The position numbers were made by a program, and so were the translations under genes. Below, one piece after another: positions 34,189 through 44,664 of a stretch of DNA of 64,000 nucleotides (position 1 is the first letter of the stretch; each line of letters starts with the position of its first letter). The DNA comes from Calycina herbarum (Eukaryota; Ascomycota; Leotiomycetes; Helotiales; Pezizellaceae): the NCBI GenBank assembly GCA_001414485.1, contig LLEY01000202.1, positions 35,332 to 99,331 on the forward strand, read 5' to 3'. The notes beneath the pieces were generated by a model. It ran no database searches. It saw only the letters and a list, made by a program, of their open reading frames with translations, and was not told the origin of the DNA.

Positions 34189-37136
34189 CTAAGAATTTGT
34201 ACTTGCTATACTTGACTCTCGCGAAAATTCTAAAAATAAAACCTTTCCCGAGGATTGTGCCAGGACGACAATTCCACCCCAAATAGTAACCTTCCTCGTC
34301 CGATACTCAGGAGGCAGCCAGAGAATATTTAGACCATCCTTTATAATCCAGTCATTTGACACAACTAGAGTATTTGGTAGCAACTGATTTTCTGGCCTAG
34401 ACACCACCTGCTTGCCGTCAGGCGAGAAGGCCACTGAGGAGACCCAGGATATATGGCCCTCCAGCGTGGGCAGCACCTGCTGTCCTGTGGCCGCGTCCCA
34501 GAGCCGGACGGTCTTGTCGTCAGACCCAGACACCACCTGCTTGCCGTCAGGCGAGAAGGCCACTGAGGAGACCCAGGATGTATGGCCCTCCAGCGTCTGT
34601 AGCACTGCACTCCAATGTGTTTGCATTTTAGGCTGTCTTTGAATCAATGGCGGGATACATTTCTCAAATGTTGCTCGGACAATACTTTGCTCTGGGGCGA
34701 AGACAAGGGCTGAACAATATGCTTGAAGAGGCGTCTGCTCAATAACAGATCGGCTATATAAGGCAAACCTCTTTGCGTCATATACAAAAGCATATAGATT
34801 AGGACTGTCAGCCGTCTTGGCCTTAGTACGTTAGTTAGGTTTTCCTAATAATATTTTAAATAACATATAAAACTTACCTCAAGCCAATTTTCAAGTTTCC
34901 TAATCATAACTATACCGCTTGACAAGCTTCTTAATAGGCTAAGGGCTTCAAGCCAGTAAAGATAGCTCTGGCGTAAAAACTTATAAACTAAGCCGTCGTC
35001 TATAAGGTCATCATAAGCAATCCCGTCAGCATCACAGTTGAGCAGATGGTTAACCCAGTAGAGACAGGAGTAACGTGCTGCGGCTAGTGGATCTGGTTCA
35101 GGTAGCTTAACTTGATCGATAGAGATTCCGGGAGCGCCTAGCCTATACATATCCGGCAGTAGTAGACTAGACATAACTTGTAGCGAACGCGAGAAGATGA
35201 CGTGGTTTATATCCTCTTTCCCGGCCGGAAAAATATCATTAGATGCCTTCTCAAGTAAAAAGTCCTTTGCCGACTGATGAACAAAAAAGATAGTCTGTTC
35301 TCGAAGGGTTAGAAAAGAGCCACAAAGCCCTATAATCTCCGATAAAGCTTCATAGTCGCCAGCAACTCCCTCAGACATGTCCACGAAAGCTACTAGCTCA
35401 TCCAGGGTAACAGGCCGATATACAGTTGAAACGACAGCCAGGATATGTTTGCAAAGCTCAGCGTCTTCTGAATACCCGATCTGGTCTATCATCCGTCGGT
35501 AAAGGGCATTGAGTCCAGGTGGAATTGCTATTAACTTCTGCTTGGCCTTCCATCCTGGAAGATCAGATAGCTCTTGGCAGACCAAAGCTACCCAAAGGAA
35601 AGTACTATTTGCATTCAGCGTTAAGTGCTGCTGGACAGCGTCCCGTATATCGCTGCTGTATTTGTTCTGCGTTGCTAGCCCATCCACCTTAACCTGAATG
35701 AATTTTGCAATAGCAGTAGAGACAGATTTTTCATTAAGCTCGAGACACAGCCAAACCTTCTCCTTTGCGATGTCGAGTTTCTTCTCGATACTTGGCCAGT
35801 TACGGCTAGAGACAATCCATTTGATCTGAGGACATATAGCTGAAGTCTGGACAATGAAGCCTAATAATTTCGGCAAGTTAGTTACGCATTCGTCGAGCGC
35901 ATCGATGATTAAATACGTAGTATCTAACTCTGGATCTTGTAGGATGCTAGTAAGGATCTCGGACAAGGCAACCTAGGCATTTGCATCCTCGAAAAGTGTT
36001 TTACCGGCTTGATCGTATCTTGTTCGTACATGTGAGATGAGAGATGGCTGGTACTTGACAAGCAGATAAATCAGACCCCGTAGCACGGCTGTGGCATTGT
36101 TAATCCGTGAGTCAGTGGCCTGGCAAAAGAAGTACGATAGAAGAACTGACTTCGGTATAGACCTCTTTAGCTCGTTGGTAATACCGCATAGTAACATTGT
36201 CTTGCCCTTCCCAGGATCACCCTTGATCCATAGCAGCCGGCTTTGTTGGTTGTTACGCCATTGTTGGAAGTCAGAGTTTTCCAGGATCCAGTGGTATGAG
36301 TCCTCCAACAAGCCACCCTTGGTATCCTCAATACGTTTCTTGTCATCGCGGGGATCGGTGAGGCGTAAGTCTTGAATACATTTCTGCATTTTGTGGAGCT
36401 TGTTCATAAGCCGGGCGTGAGCACTCGCAGCTCCTTCGCCATAGAGAGGGAGTATATAGACGTCGAAAATACCTAGCAACGAGTATACCTTATCTTCTGC
36501 CAGCTTGGTCTGGCGATGTTCTATCCACCGCAATCGCTTCTCAACACTAAAGCAAGATAAAGGATCTCCTTGAAGCGCAGAATGAGAAATGTTCGTTATC
36601 TTGCAAATTTGTTCCTTTAGAGAATTCTTGTCGCCAAGTCGCTTACGTTCCTGAGAGAAGAATTCTACCGAAGCAGGGGCAAGGAGCTCTTGGAGTGTCC
36701 AGCCTCGAGTAAACCATCTGCTTTTATGGAAATCCAATTCCCATAGCTGCGGATTCTGCGAATTATACTCATTATCGGCATCAACGGGAGAAGTAGAAAC
36801 ATCCGACAAATAAACGTAGCATCGAGTCGCATTGCGGTACCAACGAAACATAGAGTTGATAGATCGCGAGAGTTCGGCACGGTTTTGCTTGTCAATACAG
36901 CAGGTATCAACCCAAAAGTATCGCAAACCATCGTGGCTAGCCTGTTCTCCACAGAACCGGATCTTCTCATAGCCAGGCTTGTCCTCGCCAGTGTTATTTT
37001 CCATATCCTCGAAGCTAACTTCCTCATTGTCCAATCCCCATGTATGCGAGAGGATAGCGTAAGGAGGGATCTGATCGTCGTCGCTAAATGATTGGAGGGC
37101 AAATTTGCCAGTCTCGCTGCATAGTAGAAGACGCAT
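34189..37136 (-). pseudogene. HET-NACHT-WD40 NLR-type gene with in-frame stop
   Basis: Exons 37136-34878 and 34821-34189 hold one frame of 963 amino-acid codons, one of which is TAG (35975-35973, codon 388). HET domain, residues about 25-145: PYAILSHTWG, LRYFWVDTCCIDK, RWFTRGWTLQELLAP. NACHT: P-loop GDPGKGKT (306-313) and Walker B LIIDALDE (409-416). The TAG falls between them. A helical linker is followed by AKRFALYSRSVIEQTPLQ and then two WD40 repeats of 43 residues (LEGHTSWVSSVAFSPDGKQ) and a non-WD tail. This is the architecture of fungal incompatibility receptors (Podospora het-d/het-e class), which trigger cell death on non-self contact. The stop replaces what is usually Trp, as TGG to TAG. 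It could be a true null allele, a sequencing error or readthrough. Two blades cannot close a propeller. Confidence 0.88.
34400..34596 (-). repeat. Two near-identical WD40-coding repeats, 129-bp period
   Basis: The segments beginning at 34400 and 34529 are identical over 67 of 68 bases. The single difference changes Ile to Thr. The block is clearly GC-richer than the rest of the gene. High repeat identity is typical of WD40 arrays in fungal NLR genes, which gain and lose units quickly. Confidence 0.9.
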
Positions 37137-38516
37137 AGCAGAGTGCGGAGCCCAATTCTAGGAAGCTGTCGAAATCGGGATTAGTGGAGTGGAGCGGGTA
37201 ACAGCGAGACTTCCACATCTAGTGATCAAAGTTAACTAAGATAAAAGGCAAAGCAAGGACATATATGTTATACCAAAAAAGACCTTTTTCTTCTAGAGGT
37301 AACGCTGGTCGCAAAAAGCTAGCTTTGACGCGATGAGGCTGAACGCAGCCTCCAGGCTCTTTTCTTGTATAATTTAACTAATCAATCAATCTGCAATATC
37401 ATGCAATATAACCGCTAGCGAGGTGATTTTCCCCAATTCCTTTGAATTGGTGTAATGCGGTCTACCTTCGTTGCTGCTGGCGTATACAAGTTCGTTGCAA
37501 ATATTTCAGGTAGCCGTTGACTTGATTTCTCATAGTGGAGATGGCGCACGGACCTCTTCCCCAGATCATGCAACCTTGGCACAAATCACGTTCCGATAGC
37601 CACGATAACCACGTACAAATTGTAGAAAGCACTCAGGGTACGAATGAAGGCAGAAGCTCCCGGAATTAATAAGCATTTTAAAGTAGAAGTTGGCTGACGA
37701 GAGCAGCCGCATGTAATTGCCTGAGGCAACAACTTTGGGAATATCTTTTCTCCTGTCACTTAGCTAGTCTCGCTCTTCTTAAATAACCCATGCCCTCTAT
37801 CCTACGGCCGTTAAGCTTCTAGTAACCCCTAGGTGATTCATATTCTAATATTTTCTCGCTACAGACGTTAAGTTTTCAGACTGATTTCGACTTTTACTAT
37901 ACAACTGTCACGAGTTACATGCAAAGTGTGCAGTGCAAGTAGCCGAGCTTTAACTTGAGTACCAACCCATTATAACAACTCGGAGTATATCGGGAAAACG
38001 GAATTTTTCGGTAAGGCTTAGCATTCTGCCATGCACAGCCACAGCTAAGTAGCCACAGGCTTTATTATATAAGATAAATATTGTAAGTTAACTGTGTGTA
38101 ATTACCGTAACCACTATCCACCTTTATTACTAAGCTACTAGGGATCCTTGATCGCTTAATCTGGAGGTACCAACCCATGTGGCGACGTCGTATAACACAG
38201 CACTCCCTGGTCACTATAATGCTAAAAAATCATTTTTAGTATTATGGTAAGGCTTGGAGACCTAGATCAAAGTATTATGTGAGTTTGAAAGGCGCAAAGA
38301 GCTCGTGGTGGTGCTATAGGTCGAGGGGTTCAATTATACTTCAAATTGACGCCCTCTACAATTAGGCGCAACGGCGACGGCGTGATTGTAAATTTCAAAG
38401 TAGCTAGGGTTTTCGCTGTTCAGAAGTTGTTATATAACATAACTAACACAAAAATACTGGAATTTTCAATAGATTCATAAATTTAGAATCAATTCAATTC
38501 AAAGTACCAATAGTTT
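37137..38516. other. Non-coding AT-rich stretch inside the inverted-repeat unit
   Basis: 1.4 kb upstream of the NLR gene up to the right inverted repeat. It should contain the NLR promoter. No ORF of note and many TA dinucleotides. Confidence 0.4.
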
Positions 38517-38755
38517 GTCTCGTCACGGGGTGCGTCTCTCGATGCAGGGATACACGTTAGTTTAGTATATTATTTATTATTAATGATTTAAGGTGTAAGG
38601 GGGGTTTTGGAAAAAGCTTGACTTTTACCAATTAGAATGTTAGTTTGAAGAAACTTGGAAGGGGTTGAACTTGAAGACTTGAGGAATGGAATGGAACGGA
38701 AAGGAATGAAGAAGAATGAAGAAGACTAAAAAGACCAACTGCCGAAAGTTATTAC

Positions 38756-39376
38756 TTACCGAACAGCTAGGTTGAGCTGATCTCGAGGGGTCAGATGCGC
38801 AATCTGAGCCTCAAGAGCGTCCTGCTCTGTCTTAGCTTCTTGCGATGACAAACCGGAGATTCGAGCGTTCTCCGCAATTTCTGCCATTTTAGACGCCTTG
38901 TATTCATTCCAAGCTTCTTGTCCCATTTCAAGTGCCTTGTCCCCCATATCTAATAACTCCTCCTCTCTCGTCTTCAGCTTTCCCCACTTCTTCTTGCCCA
39001 AATCACGGATTCTCTCGAAAAGATCCAACTTGTTCTCCTCGGTTGTTCGAAGAGAACAAGGTTGGCAAACTCCTTCCTGGGGTTCAACGGTTGGGTTGAC
39101 GTTGATTCCGGGAAGTCCTTGAGGGAGACCCGCGTGTTCTTGGCACATCTGGGCTCCTGTCACAACGTCATGTGAGCAGCCGGTGTATCGAGTAATCGTC
39201 AGGGTACATCCGTCCCTGCACATACCACGCTGTACAAAGATTTGACGATCCAAAACAACTTGGGCCCCTTGGGCTTGGGGTTCGGCGGTGTTGAAGGCCT
39301 TTTTGGTTACCGTGGACAGTCGCTTTCGTAGGGATTGTGACTTTTTGGGAATGTTAGTGTTCATATTGGCTGACAT
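38756..39376 (-). CDS. Uncharacterised Cys-rich protein (CGH-type motif)
   Basis: The ORF runs from the ATG at 39376 (MSANMNTNIPKKSQ) for 206 residues. A Cys-rich centre reads GMCRDGCTLTITRYTGCSHD with later AQMCQEH and EGVCQPCS, a pattern that could bind zinc. The C-terminal half is a charged helix (LFERIRDLGKKKWGKLKTRE, ALEMGQEAWNEYKASK). The TAA stop overlaps a perfect splice donor: the last bases read GTTCG|GTAAGTAATAAC. If that donor is used, the true C-terminus lies in a downstream exon, and 200 bp on is the inverted repeat at 38557, which may have truncated it. I do not recognise the family beyond the motif shared with the gene at 44665. Confidence 0.55.
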   Translation of the reverse strand: MSANMNTNIPKKSQSLRKRLSTVTKKAFNTAEPQAQGAQVVLDRQIFVQRGMCRDGCTLTITRYTGCSHDVVTGAQMCQEHAGLPQGLPGINVNPTVEPQEGVCQPCSLRTTEENKLDLFERIRDLGKKKWGKLKTREEELLDMGDKALEMGQEAWNEYKASKMAEIAENARISGLSSQEAKTEQDALEAQIAHLTPRDQLNLAVR

Positions 39377-41136
39377 TGTTTGAAGGGTTTGAAGTTGAGG
39401 AGCTATGGAACTAAAAGTTCTCCCCAAAATATAAACATGTAATTGGATTTGTTTTGCGAGGGTAACAGATGAAATTAGTCAATAGCCTTTGTTATCAACA
39501 ATAAGTGTTTATAAAGCCTCAAAGAAAAAAAGACAAGTTATCAAGGTACAATGTAATTTTCCTTTGTATTGAAAAACAGTAATACAATTTCGAAAATTAC
39601 ATGAATGATGAGAGTAAACGAGGTAAGAAACCGGGTGATGGCTCTCTGATGTATCCGTACACCATCTCAAGAAATATTGTACCAAAAAGACTCGGACAAT
39701 TTTGACTCATCATTCGAGATTGTTTCTCATGAATTAGAAATTCGATCTCTTTATTCTTCTCGGATGCTAGCGAGGTCCGAATCTCTGAGCACCCGAGAAG
39801 TAAAAGGCCGAACAAGAGACCTGGCTATCATTTCCAAATGTTACGCACATATTTCTCTATTCTTTCAGTCTCAATTATACATAAAAGGGAATACAACCTA
39901 CTATTTACTGATACTAAATCCATGCTCTAAGTTCTTAGACTCACTCGCAGGGGATATAACAGTTTTATCATGAGTGTAAATACTTGTAGTTTGTCAGAAC
40001 CAAGATCTACATTTGAATTAAAAGGTTAAAAACGAGTTGTCTCTGAAAAGTGTCTTCTGAAGAGGAGAAAGCTGTCTTTAGCCCCAGCCACTGTACAAAA
40101 TCAAGCTCAGGTGAGGGAGGAGTACAATGAGGAATATTAAGTGCGTCATGACCATGAGAAACTCTATCGAGGCCCCTTACTATGAGATACAGAATAACAA
40201 AGCCAATGATGCAAGACCCGTAAGCAAACATGCAGCAAACTTTCCAGGGATGGCAGTCGTAGTAGGTGTAACGAATCAGGCTAATTAGACAATGACTTGT
40301 AAACTTACACTTTTTAAAACTTGCTTGAAAACTATACTACTTGTACTGTTCAGAATGAGTTTATTTATTATTTATTATTGAGTCATAACGGTGTTTTTGG
40401 AGGTCTTGGTAGTAAGGAAGAAGAGTGAGTATACTTAGGCGGGTCGCTTAAAAATGGAGGAGGTTAGTACATTAGAGTGGGACCAGAACAAGAATAAAAC
40501 CTAAATCTGGAAGTAGGCTTGTACAAATCTTTGAGAATTTTATCATTTGAGTGGTCTCAAGATTTGCAGACTAAACTAAAGCTCTTTTTATGTATTTATT
40601 TTACCCCACAATTATCTGTCCTTTTCATGATTTTCATCACTTTTAATCACCTACTTGTTGGCACTAGATACTTGATGTCTTAGGGGGTTTTGTGAGTGCA
40701 AGTAAGAGTTTAGATGGCGAGAATGGTGCGAAGAATTTTCCGCCGAAGATTGTCAGAGCAACAATTGCACCGAAATCATCAAAAAGGGGGGCCATAGAAT
40801 TACCCGAAATAGTACTAGGCGTAAAAAAAAGAAGATGCGAAGGGTAAAGCAGCAGTAGAGTTTATTTTCAAGCTACTAATCAACAACAGGCATGCTCCGG
40901 GGTAGTAATTCCCAACAAATAACACCAGCAATAGAATAAACAGGCGAACTTGAATTGAAGATAAACAAAAACAACAACAACTGAACCAGCCACCCAATAT
41001 CTAGCACACCCTGTAGCAATCATTCTAACGATCCCCAACCACAACTCCATCAATGCCCAAATCAACCACGCAAGAAATGCTAAAAATTTGGCGAGGTCTC
41101 TCCCTAGACGATAGACCCAGATAACTTCATCATGAC
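39377..41136. other. Gene-poor intergenic region
   Basis: 1.76 kb. Short ORFs only, including a 74-codon minus-strand frame (40007-40231) with a hydrophobic segment that I cannot support. No repeat seen. Confidence 0.4.
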
Positions 41137-41733
41137 CTAGACAACTTTGGCCTTGACAGCATTCACGAAGTCGTTACAGTTGTTTCCGTTGACCGCATAC
41201 TTGTCGTGAACAGTACCATCGAAGTAATCTTTGGCCGCCTTCTTAGCAGCAGTTGCCTTATTCGAAGTAGTCAATCCGCCAAACACGAGAGTTTTAGCCT
41301 CGCTGGGATCAGGGGCTTTGAAATTGGGGTTCTTGAGCTCGGATTTCTCCTTGATCTCAATCATGTGATACAAAACTGCATCGAAACTCCGAGTCGTCTT
41401 CAAGTTCTTTCCCTTGCCGCTTGTAGTCTCTTTGATTTGACCGACAACGATTCCGATGTGATCGAAACCAAGTTTGTCTCTAAGATCCGAGATTTCCTTG
41501 TCGCTCTCTGTGTCGCCATCACCAATTGAGCCACGGTGCCATTCTAAGGTAAACCATACCCAATCATCTTTCTTTAGGTCGGGGTGTGCTGTGGTAGCTA
41601 ATGTCCATTCAGGCTTATTCACATCTGCAGCGCGAATGGCGAGATTGGTGTTTTCAACTGCTTCGGGACTGGCGATGGGGCTTGCGATAGTGAGGGAGGC
41701 CAAGAAGGCAGTGATGAGATATGAGAATCTCAT
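41137..41733 (-). CDS. Secreted protein with permuted papain-like H...NC pattern
   Basis: Intronless, 198 residues. The start MRFSYLITAFLASLTIAS is a signal peptide with likely cleavage near residue 18-20. The mature part holds LKKDDWVWFTLEW, then GFDHIGIVVGQI with His92, a strand DAVLYHMIEI, and C-terminal VNGNNCNDFVNAVKAK with Cys186 in an Asn-Cys context. His in a DHxGI(Y/V)VG strand before a C-terminal NCxxF is the order found in permuted NlpC/P60 (LRAT-like) hydrolases or acyltransferases. No other cysteine is present, so it is not a typical disulfide-rich effector. Secretion and the H/C pair are visible; enzyme activity is inference. Confidence 0.7.
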   Translation of the reverse strand: MRFSYLITAFLASLTIASPIASPEAVENTNLAIRAADVNKPEWTLATTAHPDLKKDDWVWFTLEWHRGSIGDGDTESDKEISDLRDKLGFDHIGIVVGQIKETTSGKGKNLKTTRSFDAVLYHMIEIKEKSELKNPNFKAPDPSEAKTLVFGGLTTSNKATAAKKAAKDYFDGTVHDKYAVNGNNCNDFVNAVKAKVV

Positions 41734-42616
41734 TTTGATGGAATGAAGAAGAATTGACTTCAGTTGAGTTTGAACTTTGGAAGGTGGAAACTAGGAAAAT
41801 GATTGCAGGTATCGAAAAAGGTAGACTGTCGAGAGAAGCAAGAATGAAAGCTTGGAGAGAAAGATTATGGGGAGAAAGATTATGAAGAGCAGGAAAAGCT
41901 GTGGTTTTATAGAAACATGTCGGAGTTAGAGCTTGTGATTCTTTCGTTTCTGCCCAGCTACGAGTACAGGCTATGCTCAGTATGCCTCCTTTGATGATCA
42001 AAGGAGTGAAGGATTTGTTAGTGTTATCTTTCACGAACTAGATATATTATTTTTAAACAAAGTATCAGCACGTGTGCGAAATATGAAGAAGATTTACATG
42101 AGGTCTTCTAAGCATGTTTCGGAAAGCTCAATGAGGAATCCCTCGTATAGTATTGTTTCTTATACCACGTAGCATATAGTATCCAAGCAGCTGTTCTGAG
42201 GCTATGAAGTCTCGTACCTAGGTACCGAAGTAAGCTTTTACGACGTCAGAGGTACCGCATTACCTATCATCTCCACAACGTAAAGATCTCCTGGATCACG
42301 TGTGCAATCTCACGTGTGCGACCTCAACAACGATTCCTTCTTACGAGATACAAATTGAATCCTTTCCTAAGGATCTCTCTCAGCCACCCTCATCACCGTC
42401 ATATCTATAACTGCTCGGGTGCTGTATTGCAGCCGCACGAACCAGGACGTCACCTTCGGCTACCATACATATCAGACGACACTGGGACTTGGTCGAGCAT
42501 CTCAACAACTCTCAACCACACAAAAACTATCTCAATCAAATTTCTTACTTTCTAGCAAAGTTCATACCATTCAGTTTTTCACATCCCCCCTCTGATCACC
42601 TGATCGCTTAATTGCC
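41734..42616. other. Divergent intergenic region
   Basis: 883 bp between the secreted-protein gene and the TLDc-like gene. It contains CACGTG sites at 42069, 42296 and 42310 and no other gene. Confidence 0.5.
42296..42315. promoter_or_regulatory. Paired CACGTG E-boxes
   Basis: Two CACGTG palindromes start at 42296 and 42310, both followed by TGC, about 300 bp upstream of the TLDc-like start. Such sites bind bHLH factors such as Cbf1. A third copy is at 42069. Confidence 0.4.
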
Positions 42617-44125
42617 ATGGCGAACATGGACATTTCTTCTCCAAAGATCGATGACTGGATTGCTCAGGGCATGATGGAGAAGGTGCCCATCATGGAGCGT
42701 CTCGACTTGAACATCCAAAACAGCCATGCTATTCGCGAAGAAGAAAAGGCAGCTTTCAAGGAGATTTTCGCTAGAAACACCATTCTGACAAAACCCGCCT
42801 TCGTCTCTCTTTTGGCTACCAGAGGCACGCTTCCTCACTCTTTAGAAGGTGTCGAGGCGGGAGAGATCATATATGATAGCATCGCATACCTCGCCTCATT
42901 ACCGTTTCCTCAATACCCAGAAGCAGACGATCAACCTGATGGTCTTGCCTCAAACCAGCTCATGCGCGGCCTGGCATGGGCAATTCCTGGCCGATATGCG
43001 TACATTGTAGAAGAAGGTCCAGATACACGCGAGCGTACCGAGTCTGATCGTTGGAGACTTATTTTTCAAAGTCTTGCATCTGTCACAGACGTGGAGACTG
43101 CTTCTTCAGACGATAACGACGACGACGAAATATACCAGGACCTTTTGGACGTCGTTTACTCCACACAGGAGGTAAAGGACCCTGGAAAAGGACCTCTCCC
43201 ACGGGATTGGTTTCGATCTATTGCCAAAAGCCTAAAGTCAAAGAACAATAACCCTTCCTTGAATGAACTTGGAATTCCTATCCAACGCTTCGTAGCACTC
43301 GTGAGGTGTCTCCTGGCGCTTCAATTCGATTCTGCCATCGACATTTCTCCATTGAATGGTGCGGCTCAGTCCATTGTTTCCTCCTTCTTACAGAAACCAG
43401 ACGATCAGGTCATTACTTGGCGGATGTTTGAGTACGGAATGAGGAACGTAGCGCCATACCTTCTCGACTCCTACTATCGCCTGCTCTCGCAGACATTCCT
43501 TGGGACGCCAAGCCCTCTGCACATCCTCGACACCGCCACAGTTCCTCCAGCAACAGAGGGCGTCGCTCTCGCACTACCACTCCAGAGTCAGCTTGTCACA
43601 TTCCTCGCTGGCTCAGTCGCTTTTGAAAGCTTCACCCGGATGCATCACTATGACGTTTCAAATCTACCAACATCTACTGCCCTCGTGAATACGATGCAAG
43701 CAGTTCCTGACGAAGCTCTCCTAGCACTATTCGGCAAAGATATGACCACAGGAGTACCCTGTACCTTTGGGCTTTTCAGTCCAAAACCTAAAGCTGACGG
43801 GTCGAGTATCCAGACCAACATAATCCCCGACCATGTTGGATATGAAAGATGTGCACTTTTCCAATTGACTCCGGTTCAAGGTGTGTACAGAGGTGTTGTG
43901 GGCAAGCCAGGCTGGATTGTTGATGACAAGAGTGTTACATTCGGTCAAGGCTCCGGCGTCGTGTTGAGCTTGAAGGATAACCTCACTCATGCAGAAGTTA
44001 GACATGAAATTGCAAATGCAGATGCGATCGCAAGTACTTATGAGCCCAATTCATGGAGGGAGAACTGGGTCATAAATTTCGAAGTCTCCGAGATAGAGAT
44101 ATGGAGCGAGAAAGCTGAGGAGTAA
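42617..44125 (+). CDS. TLDc-like domain protein (Rtc5-related layout)
   Basis: Intronless, 502 residues (MANMDISSPKIDDWIAQG). The N-terminal half is helical, with LTKPAFVSLLATRGTLPHSL and IIYDSIAYLASLPFPQYP, the kind of segment that precedes TLDc domains in fungal Rtc5-like proteins. The C-terminal half has family-like blocks: WRMFEYGMRNVAPYLLDSYY, CALFQLTPVQGVYRGVVG, VTFGQGSGVVLSLKDNL and an ending WVINFEVSEIEIWSE, which fits the last TLDc strand. TLDc proteins bind and regulate the V-ATPase and respond to oxidative stress. The match is from short motifs, so the family call is moderate. An acidic loop (SSDDNDDDEIYQD) lies around residue 165. Confidence 0.55.
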   Translation: MANMDISSPKIDDWIAQGMMEKVPIMERLDLNIQNSHAIREEEKAAFKEIFARNTILTKPAFVSLLATRGTLPHSLEGVEAGEIIYDSIAYLASLPFPQYPEADDQPDGLASNQLMRGLAWAIPGRYAYIVEEGPDTRERTESDRWRLIFQSLASVTDVETASSDDNDDDEIYQDLLDVVYSTQEVKDPGKGPLPRDWFRSIAKSLKSKNNNPSLNELGIPIQRFVALVRCLLALQFDSAIDISPLNGAAQSIVSSFLQKPDDQVITWRMFEYGMRNVAPYLLDSYYRLLSQTFLGTPSPLHILDTATVPPATEGVALALPLQSQLVTFLAGSVAFESFTRMHHYDVSNLPTSTALVNTMQAVPDEALLALFGKDMTTGVPCTFGLFSPKPKADGSSIQTNIIPDHVGYERCALFQLTPVQGVYRGVVGKPGWIVDDKSVTFGQGSGVVLSLKDNLTHAEVRHEIANADAIASTYEPNSWRENWVINFEVSEIEIWSEKAEE

Positions 44126-44664
44126 AGTAGTATAGCGATCCAGGAGCTTAGAGGAACTTCAGATACCCCAAAACACTTTTATTCCATGCTGTATTAGATG
44201 TACCTCAAGTGTGCAAAACCAAGTGACGGAAGTGAGTTTTGTTGTAGGACTCAAGTCGTAGAAATTGAGATCTCAACCCACTCCCCAGCGTACTCGGTTG
44301 CCCCTTGAGCTGAAGCAGACCGACCGTCATCGCCCCCTGGCGGCCAATCAAGATTGACAATGCTATTATTGAGAACTTTCAACTAAAAAACCAACTAGAA
44401 GTTCTTTGTATCACCCCAAAGAAAGCTTCTTGTTTTCTTGACAGCATCAATGACTTGTGATATCTCTCATGAACATACAAAACTCAACAAAGAAGTAAAA
44501 AAGCCACATCTAGATACAAACTTTCGAACAGAATAAATGAACGTGTATATTAATTCCAGAATACCCATCAAGCAATCCCCACAGATAATTATTTCTAGCC
44601 ATCCGCCGTAGAGAAACATACATAGTAGAACTATTATTACTCACCATAGCTCTAACTAGAAATC
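44126..44664. other. Intergenic region
   Basis: 539 bp between two rightward genes; I see no feature. Confidence 0.45.

Larger units (their letters stand above)
32913..38557. mobile_element. 5.6-kb unit bounded by 41-nt inverted repeats around an NLR gene
   Basis: The sequence 32913-32953 (starts ACGTCTGTCCCTGG, ends CACGAGAC) matches the reverse complement of 38517-38557 at 35 of 41 positions. TA lies immediately outside both ends (32911-32912 and 38558-38559), as a TA target duplication would. Inside are two AT-rich non-coding stretches and a single gene, the HET-NACHT-WD40 locus; no transposase is visible. Either an old TA-inserting transposon captured the gene, or two related short elements inserted in opposite orientation. 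The sequence does not decide between these. Confidence 0.5.

Noticed and set aside
36665..37102. 145-codon minus-strand ORF inside the HET domain
   Set aside because: Shadow frame of the HET-NACHT gene.
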